Shown here: positions 1 through 5,430 of the stretch, piece by piece
Layout of the letters: every line of letters begins with the position of its first letter
Position numbering within the stretch: position 1 is the first letter of the stretch
Assembly (NCBI GenBank): GCA_964402115.1
Contig: CAYOBW010000268.1
Span: 1-10,150, forward strand
DNA from: CAYOBW01 sp964402115
Lineage (GTDB): Bacteria > Verrucomicrobiota > Kiritimatiellia > UBA8416 > CAYOBW01
Direction: 5' to 3'
Length of the DNA: 10,150 nucleotides
Program-made: the position numbers and the translations under genes
Notes under the pieces: model-generated
What the model was told of the DNA's origin: nothing
What the model saw: the letters and a program-made list of their open reading frames with translations, nothing else
The model's database searches: none

Positions 1-427
1 GATGACGCGTTCTTTTCAGCGGCAGAAGTTCGAGGGATGAGATGCGTTTGCCCTGACTGTCTGCCTTATGCGTCTGCATTAGACGGCTCGATGTCGCAAA
101 TACTGCTAGCCGCCATTTTCCACTCTGCTTTGCCCCGGCAACAATGGCGCCGACGGTAATCGATAGGCAATGTGGCCGTGCACGCATGCGGTCGCAAGCG
201 TTATGCGGCATGCACGAGCGTTCCGATTTCAAGGCGGCGTTGACAAACGTCCCGCATTTGGCGGGGCAACCAAGGCGTGGGGCTGGCTGTCGCAGATGTC
301 ACCACCCATCCAAAACATAGGCCGTTTCCAGGATCGGACCGCGGGTCACAACGGCACTACGGCCACGGCAGCGCAGTGGAGAGACTCCCGTGATAACATT
401 AACACTCTATCCCGAAATGCATTACGT

Positions 428-451
428 CACTCTCGCTGTTGCTTGAGAGTG
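428..451. repeat. Perfect 7-bp inverted repeat (hairpin)
   Basis: The arms CACTCTC (428-434) and GAGAGTG (445-451) are exact reverse complements separated by a 10-base loop. No T-run follows on either strand, so it is not a convincing intrinsic terminator. It could be an RNA hairpin or a protein-binding site upstream of the operon, or it could be chance. Its role is not known from the sequence. Confidence 0.3.
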
Positions 452-912
452 CCTTCACCGGGCCGCACAGAGCGCCTGCCCACGGCGATTTATCAGCCCC
501 CCACGTGCCCGCTTTATACGGCAGTCCATGTCACTGTTTGCCGTTTAATGCCCTACATATGTGATACCACCATCCACATGGCTGCGTGCAGCCGTTACAT
601 TCATACCCTCGCTTTCCGGAACGAGGCCAGCGTTGCCACGCCTTCCATTTGTACCGGCGGAAGGAGATACGTTGTAATTCAATGGCAAGTTATTGTATGT
701 GAGATACTTAAGAGTTATCAGGAGAACTGCCAACTCGGTCATGAGGCAGCGCCGTACCCGGATTGGCGTATTTGTCCGCATCTTTTCCTGTTGCAGTTCA
801 TACGGCAACCTGATGTAATCAAAGCCGATTTGTTTGCGCGGCGGGGGCCTTCTGGTGCAGCTGACGGTGCCCTCGCCGCCGTGATCTGTGCCATCTCCGG
901 AATGGGTCAAGC

Positions 913-917
913 GGAAG
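913..917 (+). promoter_or_regulatory. Ribosome binding site that selects the ATG at 923
   Basis: GGAAG lies 5 bases before the ATG at 923. The other in-frame ATGs at 902 and 932 lack a purine-rich motif at a good distance. This choice also places the first recognisable family motif about 20 residues from the start, as expected for MvhD-type proteins. It argues against using the much earlier in-frame ATG at 170. Confidence 0.5.
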
Positions 918-922
918 CAGCG

Positions 923-1498
923 ATGGTAGCTATGCAGACAAGCGAAGTGACAGCGGCGGCGCGGAAAGGCGTGACGGCTTTCATCTGCGTTAACAGCGCC
1001 CGCCCGGGTGCGGCGCCATCTTCCTCGCGACCGCGGCCCAGCCGGCCCGCCTTCGAGTGGCCCATGCCGGTTGACGAGATCCTGATACCCTGTGCCGGAC
1101 GGCTCCAGCCCGAGCATGTGCTGAAGGCCTTCGAGGCGGGTTCCAACTTCGTCTGTGTGATCGCCTGCCAGGACGATAACTGCCACTACGTCGAAGGCTG
1201 TCTGCGCGCCCGTAAACGGCTGGACTATGTCCGGAAGCTCCTCGACGAGATCGGCCTGGGCGGCGATCGCCTGGCGCTTTTCCAGCTGCCCGGCTCGGCG
1301 CAGGAGGACCTGGCCGCGGGCGATGACCGGCCGCGGGCCGCACGCGTTTCGGACGAGGAGCTGTCCCGGCAGGTTCAGACGATTTGCCATGCAGTGGCGA
1401 CCAAGGTCAAAACATTAAGCCCCAACCCCCTGTACAAGGGCCAGGAGATCGCAGACGAGGTCTCCGCCGTGGAAGTGGCAGGTGATAGTGAAGACTAA
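923..1498 (+). CDS. mvhD: MvhD-type hydrogenase iron-sulfur subunit (variant)
   Basis: This 191-residue soluble protein belongs to the MvhD/FrhD-type iron-sulfur family. Known members carry a [2Fe-2S] cluster and pass electrons between HdrA and a partner such as a hydrogenase, formate dehydrogenase or MetF. Seen here: FICVNSARPG near residues 20-29, IPCAGRLQPEHVLKAFEAG at 55-73 (matching the family's CSGR-D/P-x-x-VLxAF block), and a CxxxxCHYxEG motif with C82, C87 and H88-Y89. The usual first CNWC element is replaced by C22-V-N-S25, so one cysteine is missing, while C22, C57, C82 and C87 remain. The C-terminal tail after about residue 130 is charged and not recognised. The frame is open upstream to an ATG at 170, but that part looks non-coding and I chose 923 from its ribosome binding site. 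The gene overlaps metF by 17 bases. MvhD next to metF and in one operon with hdrCBA recalls the Moorella MTHFR cluster. An electron-transfer role towards HdrA or MetF is inferred. Confidence 0.82.
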   Translation: MVAMQTSEVTAAARKGVTAFICVNSARPGAAPSSSRPRPSRPAFEWPMPVDEILIPCAGRLQPEHVLKAFEAGSNFVCVIACQDDNCHYVEGCLRARKRLDYVRKLLDEIGLGGDRLALFQLPGSAQEDLAAGDDRPRAARVSDEELSRQVQTICHAVATKVKTLSPNPLYKGQEIADEVSAVEVAGDSED

Positions 1499-2384
1499 AC
1501 TGGCTCAGGCGCTGGACGCCGGTCGCATGGCGCTGACAGCGGAGTGTTTTCCGCCGCGCGGGAGCGACCCGCAGGCGGTCAGGAAACTAGCGGCGTGCTT
1601 CCCCGCGGCCATTGACGCCGTCGTGGTGGCGGACAATGCGGAAGAGGTGCGCAGCTCCGCGCTGGCCTGTGCGTCCCTGCTGGCGGGCGAGCGGCTCCAG
1701 CCGGTGCTGACCATGGTCACCCGCGACCGCAATCGCATCGCGCTGCAGGCGGATGTGCTGGGGGCGGCTTCCCTGGGCATCGCCGGCATCCTGTGCCTGA
1801 CCGGCGAACACCAGTCGCTGCAAGTCAATCCGCAGGCGGCGGGCGCGTACGACGTGGATGCGATCCAGCTGTGCCAGGCGCTCCAACGGCTCTGCCAGAC
1901 GGGCGTGGACTTCACGGGCAGGCAGCTCGACGCGCCGCCCGAGTTGCTGATCGGGGCGGCCGCGCATCCGTACCTCCGCCCGCTGGACTTGAACATCCTG
2001 CGCCTGAAGAAGAAGGTGCAGGCCGGCGCGCGGTTCTTTCTCACCCAGGCGGTCTTCGATCTGGCAGGTTTCGCGGCGTGGCTGCAGGCTGTGGAGGCGG
2101 CGGGCCTCGCCCGGCAGGCAGCCATCATCGCCAGCGTGCTGCCCCTGCGCAGCGTCGAGCAGGCCCGGGCCATGCAGGCCAGGAAGACGTATGGCCCCGT
2201 CGGGGAGGACACGATCGCCCGCCTGGCCAAGGCCGCCGACCCCGTCAAGGAAGGGCTCGCCATCTGCGTGGAGCACGCCAGGGCCCTCAAGGGCCTCGCC
2301 GGCGTGCGCGGCATTCACATTCTCTGCGGAGGCTGCGAGGCGGCCGCCGGGCAGATCATCCGCGACGCGGGGCTGGCGTCGTAG
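1482..2384 (+). CDS. metF: Methylenetetrahydrofolate reductase (MetF family)
   Basis: The 300-residue product is a single-domain MTHFR, a TIM-barrel flavoprotein close in length to E. coli MetF (about 296). It interconverts 5,10-methylene- and 5-methyl-tetrahydrofolate, in methionine synthesis or the methyl branch of the Wood-Ljungdahl pathway. Motifs visible: TAECFPPRG with E21 at the catalytic-Glu position, TMVTRDRN (77-84), GILCLTGEH (102-110), GAAAHP (158-163), KKKVQAGARFFLTQAVFD (176-193) with the conserved Gln at 189, and GIHIL near the C-terminus. At E109 the family usually has Asp (Asp120 in E. coli), a conservative change. Start: GTG 1482 has GGAAG (1471-1475) six bases upstream; a GTG at 1488 is the alternative. 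It overlaps the MvhD-type gene and is 12 bases from the next gene. No MetV-like zinc protein follows, unlike in acetogens. The electron donor is therefore probably supplied by the Fe-S and flavin partners in this operon (inference). Confidence 0.92.
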   Translation: MIVKTKLAQALDAGRMALTAECFPPRGSDPQAVRKLAACFPAAIDAVVVADNAEEVRSSALACASLLAGERLQPVLTMVTRDRNRIALQADVLGAASLGIAGILCLTGEHQSLQVNPQAAGAYDVDAIQLCQALQRLCQTGVDFTGRQLDAPPELLIGAAAHPYLRPLDLNILRLKKKVQAGARFFLTQAVFDLAGFAAWLQAVEAAGLARQAAIIASVLPLRSVEQARAMQARKTYGPVGEDTIARLAKAADPVKEGLAICVEHARALKGLAGVRGIHILCGGCEAAAGQIIRDAGLAS

Positions 2385-2396
2385 AACGGCAGGACT

Positions 2397-3800
2397 ATGC
2401 CGGAAAAGTACCACATCGAAACCGTCGCGACCGCCGGACGCTTCCGCCGCGTGGGGAAGTACGGGTCCGTGGACTGGCGCGAGGACTGTTCGCGCTGCAC
2501 CAACTGCGTGAAGCTCCGCTGCCTCTACGACGTCTACAAGCACGAGGGCGAGCACAACCGCCAGGAGTCGGGCGCCGTCCAGCCTTTGTGCGAGTGCAAG
2601 GCCTGCTTCTCCTGCGTGCAGGGCTGCACCAAGGGACTGCTGGCCATCTCGCACAATCCTGAGTTCTTCGCGCTGGGCGATACGTACTGGCGGCCCGAGA
2701 TCCTCGCCACCACGTGGGTGCAGGCCGACACCGGCCGCATCCCCGTCTCGGGCGCGGGCTACCGCGGGCGGTTTCACGGGTTCGGCTTCGATTCCATCTG
2801 GACGGACATGTCCGAAATCGTCCGCCCCACCCGCGACGGCATCCACGGCCGCGAGTATATCAGCACCATGGTGGAGATCGGGCCCAAGCCCATGCGGCTG
2901 AGCTTCGCGCCCGACGGTAGCCTGCTCACGCCCGAGTCCGCGCTGATCGAAATACAGCTTCCCGCCCTGCTGGATGTCCCGCCCTGGCCGCTGGCCGCCA
3001 GGGGGCTGGCCATGGCGCGGGCGACGGCAGCGAGGAAGCTGCACACGCTGGCGATCGTGCGCGCGGCGGAAGCCGTGAGTCTGCCCCCCGAGCTCCTGCC
3101 TTTCGTCGTGCCGCTCCTGGCTGCCGCGGAGGCGGGCCGGCACCGGGATCTGCTCCGCAAGGTGCGGATGGTCGAGATGACCGACAGCGCCGACCTGGTC
3201 GCGGCGGCCGCCCAGGCCAAGTCCGCCGCCCCCCAGCTCGTCGTGGCAGCGCGCATCGAGCTCCAGGCCGGCAGCGCCGACCGTGTGGCGGAGCTGGCGC
3301 GGGGGGCGGTCAAGGTCTTCCACCTGTGCGCGGACCTGCATGGCCGCGAGCAGCCGGCCGGCGCGGCAGAAGGCCGGCACATCAAGGATGTGCTGCGGGA
3401 GATCCACGGCCGGCTCGTCAAGGACGGCCTGCGGGACGAGGTCACGCTGGTCGTGACCGGCGGCATCGCCCTGGCGGAGCACACGGCCAAGGCGATCATC
3501 TGCGGCGCGGACCTGGTGGGCGTGGACGTGCCCCTGCTGGTCGCGCTGGGCTGCCGCGTGTGCGGAGGCTCGCACGCCGAGCAGGGCACGCCGCACTGCC
3601 CGGCAGAGATCGAAACGGCGGAGGCAGCCTACGCCGCGCAGCGCATGGTCAATTTGATGGGCGCCTGGCACTCGCAGTTGATCGAAGTGCTGGGCGCGAT
3701 GGGCATCCGCGAAATCAGGCGCCTGCGGGGCGAAGTCGGGCGCGCCATCTTCATGGAAGATATCGAACGCGAGGCTTTCGGTGACCTTATCCGGAAATAA
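2397..3800 (+). CDS. Ferredoxin-FMN-barrel protein, degenerate glutamate synthase paralogue
   Basis: This 467-residue protein resembles the FMN-binding glutamate synthase family, preceded by a two-cluster ferredoxin domain. Cluster cysteines are C31, C34, C37 and C42 (last spacing of four, without the usual Pro) and C67, C70, C73 and C77, with an extra C65. A conserved block near 137-162 begins DMSEIVRPTRDGIHGREY. The end of the barrel is clear: VVTGGIALAEHTAKAI (352-367) fits a flavin-phosphate loop, followed by VALGCRVC (C386, C389) and C401. It lacks the catalytic motifs found in the next protein: MSFG, TGEGGY, QGAKPGLGG, SVKV and DGSYGGTG all have no counterpart. It is therefore unlikely to make glutamate itself. 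An electron-relay or structural partner of the intact FMN subunit is a reasonable inference. Start: ATG 2397 has AGGA close upstream (2391-2394). The gene overlaps the next one by 20 bases. Function is not established. Confidence 0.8.
   Translation: MPEKYHIETVATAGRFRRVGKYGSVDWREDCSRCTNCVKLRCLYDVYKHEGEHNRQESGAVQPLCECKACFSCVQGCTKGLLAISHNPEFFALGDTYWRPEILATTWVQADTGRIPVSGAGYRGRFHGFGFDSIWTDMSEIVRPTRDGIHGREYISTMVEIGPKPMRLSFAPDGSLLTPESALIEIQLPALLDVPPWPLAARGLAMARATAARKLHTLAIVRAAEAVSLPPELLPFVVPLLAAAEAGRHRDLLRKVRMVEMTDSADLVAAAAQAKSAAPQLVVAARIELQAGSADRVAELARGAVKVFHLCADLHGREQPAGAAEGRHIKDVLREIHGRLVKDGLRDEVTLVVTGGIALAEHTAKAIICGADLVGVDVPLLVALGCRVCGGSHAEQGTPHCPAEIETAEAAYAAQRMVNLMGAWHSQLIEVLGAMGIREIRRLRGEVGRAIFMEDIEREAFGDLIRK
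3771..3774 (+). promoter_or_regulatory. Ribosome binding site supporting GTG start at 3781
   Basis: GAGG is placed six bases before GTG 3781. The only good internal alternative, ATG 3943, has no purine-rich motif before it. This supports keeping the 54-residue N-terminal leader of the downstream protein and its 20-base overlap with the upstream gene. Confidence 0.4.
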
Positions 3801-5430
3801 CGTCGAGGTCTTCGCGGCGCCAGCCGGGAAGGGGGCGGACAGCGCGCAGGCCGGAGGCCAGCCGGCGGGCGAGCCGGAAGGGCGGACGCCCGCCCCCGTT
3901 TCGCGCGCGGTCCGGCCGGCCCCCGACCGCTACCGCAACGCCATGGCCAAGTTCAAGGTCAACCGCTCCGCGGCCTGCAAGGCCTGCGGCCTGTGCGCCG
4001 CGCTTTGCCCCCACGGGGTGCACATCAAGCCCGACAACTACGCCTTCACCGTCCGCCCCCAGGACCACCGGTGCATCGGCCCCGCCTGCGCCCGGAGCGA
4101 CCACTACTGCGTGGCCCGCTGCCCGCAAAAAGCCTTGACCCTGGTGCGCAACCCGACGACCGACTGCATGGGCGATCCGCGGTGGACCTCGGAACTGATC
4201 CTCTCGACGTGGCACGAGGCGGAGACCGGCCATGCGCCCGACAACGGGCTGGAGCACCGCGTCGGCGAATCGGGCGGCGGATTCGACCGCATCCGGTTCT
4301 GTTTCGAAGCGCCCGACGGCCGGCCCGCGGCGCCCGACCGGACCGCGGTCGCCCCCGACGCCATCGACACGGGACTGGACCTCAACCACCGCGACGACGG
4401 CCGGCCCCTGGTGCACATCGACATCCCCGTCTACGGCGGCGGCATGTCGTTCGGCTCGGTGAGCATTCACACGATCGTGGCCAAGGCCCGCGCGGCCATG
4501 GCTTGGAACAGCTTCACCTGCACCGGCGAGGGCGGCTATCCCGACCGGCTCAAGCCCTACGACGAGCACGTGATCACGCAGGTGGCCACGGGGCTGTTCG
4601 GCGTGCGCGAGGACACGATCCAGCGGGTCCGCATCGTGGAGTTCAAGTACGCCCAGGGCGCCAAGCCCGGCCTGGGCGGGCACCTGCTCGGCGACAAGAA
4701 CACGCCCGCCGTCGCCCGCATGCGCGAGGCCGTGCCCGGCAACGCGCTGTTCTCGCCCTTCCCCTTTCACAGCGTGTACAGCGTCGAGGATCACAAGAAG
4801 CACCTCGACTGGATCAAGCAGACCAATCCGCACTGCCTGGTGAGCGTGAAGGTCTCCACCCCGACGGACGTGGACATGGTGGCCGTCGGCAGCTACTACG
4901 CCGGCGCGCACATCGTGCACCTCGACGGCAGCTACGGCGGCACGGGCGCCGCCCCGGACATCGCCAAGAAGAATATCGCCATGCCCATCGAGTACGCCAT
5001 CTCGAAGGTGCACAAGTTCCTCACGGCCGAAGGCATCCGCGACAAGGTCACGCTGGTGTCCAGCGGCGGCCTGCGCACCGCCTACGACGTGCTGAAGGCC
5101 ATCGCCCTGGGGGCCGACGGCGTGGTGATCGGGACCGCCGAGATGGTGGCGCTGGGCTGCGTGCGGTGCGCCTGCTGCGAGAGCGGCCGGGGCTGCCCGC
5201 GCGGCATTGCCAGCACCGATCCCGAGCTGATGCAGCAGATGAGCCTGGAGTGGGCCACCCAGCGCCTGATCAACCTCCACGCCGCCTGGCGCGAGCAGAT
5301 GGTCGCGGCGCTGAGCCGCCTGGGCCTGGCCAGCATCCGCCAGCTGCGCGGGCGCACGGACTTGCTGTACTACCTGGACCAGGAACCGCGGCGGGGCGCC
5401 GGGCCCCGGACGGAGGCTGCCGGATCATGA
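3781..5430 (+). CDS. Ferredoxin-fused glutamate synthase FMN domain (archaeal type)
   Basis: The 549-residue product carries the synthase half of glutamate synthase, where 2-oxoglutarate plus ammonia is reduced to glutamate on FMN. Residues 1-54 are a Pro/Ala/Gly-rich leader. An 8Fe-type ferredoxin follows with C66, C69, C72, C76 and then C98, C103, C110, C114. The FMN/TIM-barrel domain keeps the family motifs: GGGMSFGS (M222), TGEGGY (248-253), QGAKPGLGGHL (from Q292), SVKVS (355-359), LDGSYGGTGAAP (381-392) and SSGGLRTAYDV (from S427). The cysteines C460, C463, C465, C466 and C472, before PRGIAS, sit where glutamate synthases bind their [3Fe-4S] cluster; the region is richer in Cys than usual. 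It lacks its own amidotransferase domain, which is in the next gene, so the two should form one enzyme with ammonia channelled between subunits. The neighbours overlap by 20 and 4 bases. The physiological electron donor is probably ferredoxin or the GltD-type part of HdrA (inference). Confidence 0.88.
   Translation: MTLSGNNVEVFAAPAGKGADSAQAGGQPAGEPEGRTPAPVSRAVRPAPDRYRNAMAKFKVNRSAACKACGLCAALCPHGVHIKPDNYAFTVRPQDHRCIGPACARSDHYCVARCPQKALTLVRNPTTDCMGDPRWTSELILSTWHEAETGHAPDNGLEHRVGESGGGFDRIRFCFEAPDGRPAAPDRTAVAPDAIDTGLDLNHRDDGRPLVHIDIPVYGGGMSFGSVSIHTIVAKARAAMAWNSFTCTGEGGYPDRLKPYDEHVITQVATGLFGVREDTIQRVRIVEFKYAQGAKPGLGGHLLGDKNTPAVARMREAVPGNALFSPFPFHSVYSVEDHKKHLDWIKQTNPHCLVSVKVSTPTDVDMVAVGSYYAGAHIVHLDGSYGGTGAAPDIAKKNIAMPIEYAISKVHKFLTAEGIRDKVTLVSSGGLRTAYDVLKAIALGADGVVIGTAEMVALGCVRCACCESGRGCPRGIASTDPELMQQMSLEWATQRLINLHAAWREQMVAALSRLGLASIRQLRGRTDLLYYLDQEPRRGAGPRTEAAGS

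Larger units (their letters stand above)
1..922. other. Apparently non-coding leader region upstream of the operon
   Basis: I see no gene I can defend in this 0.9-kb stretch. It is visibly more A/T-rich than the genes to its right, and its codon composition in every frame (many Cys, His, Arg, Trp and rare codons) does not look like protein. I found no tRNA, riboswitch fold, insertion sequence or CRISPR repeat. A consensus-like TTGACA lies at 240-245 but has no acceptable -10 partner about 17 bases downstream. The operon promoter presumably lies here, perhaps in the A/T-rich 660-720 segment, but I cannot place it. Two short edge-touching open frames (+ strand 1-159, - strand 211-1) resemble nothing known. 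One frame, continuous with the first gene, is open from 170 onward; it is discussed under findings. Confidence 0.6.

Noticed and set aside
1..211. Possible partial genes at the left edge (+ strand 1-159; - strand from ATG at 211 to the edge)
   Set aside because: Both are short, show no recognisable motif and lack a good ribosome binding site. Open frames of this length are expected by chance.
184..213. Two GCATGC copies as an inverted repeat
   Set aside because: The six-base word is self-palindromic, the loop is 18 bases, and there is no supporting context.
240..268. TTGACA at 240-245 as a -35 promoter box
   Set aside because: No -10-like hexamer occurs 16-18 bases downstream; that stretch is GC-rich.
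580..593. GGCTG-CGTG-CAGCC hairpin as a terminator
   Set aside because: The stem is only five base pairs, no T-run follows, and no upstream gene needs it.
661..677. Strong Shine-Dalgarno-like AAGGAG at 661-666
   Set aside because: The only start-like codon close by is a TTG at 672 followed at once by a stop, so it heads no gene.
741..818. Small ORF starting MRQRRTRIGVFVRI, recalling the RIGVFVCHCG start of some HdrA proteins
   Set aside because: The match is six residues long, the following Cys-His-Cys-Gly is absent, the frame stops after 25 residues, and the AGGAGA motif at 720-725 is too far from the ATG.
545..1390. Minus-strand frame of 281 codons overlapping the leader and the MvhD-type gene
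   Set aside because: Its translation has no family motif, and the + strand has clear MvhD motifs over 979-1210.
1587..3671. Long minus-strand open frame of 694 codons
   Set aside because: It lies opposite metF and the 2397-3800 gene, whose products have clear family motifs. High GC content keeps antisense frames open, and its translation shows no recognisable domain.
3993..5426. Upstream part of the + frame that continues into the amidotransferase gene
   Set aside because: This stretch is the out-of-frame shadow of the intact FMN glutamate synthase gene. The real start is ATG 5427, four bases before the end of the upstream gene.
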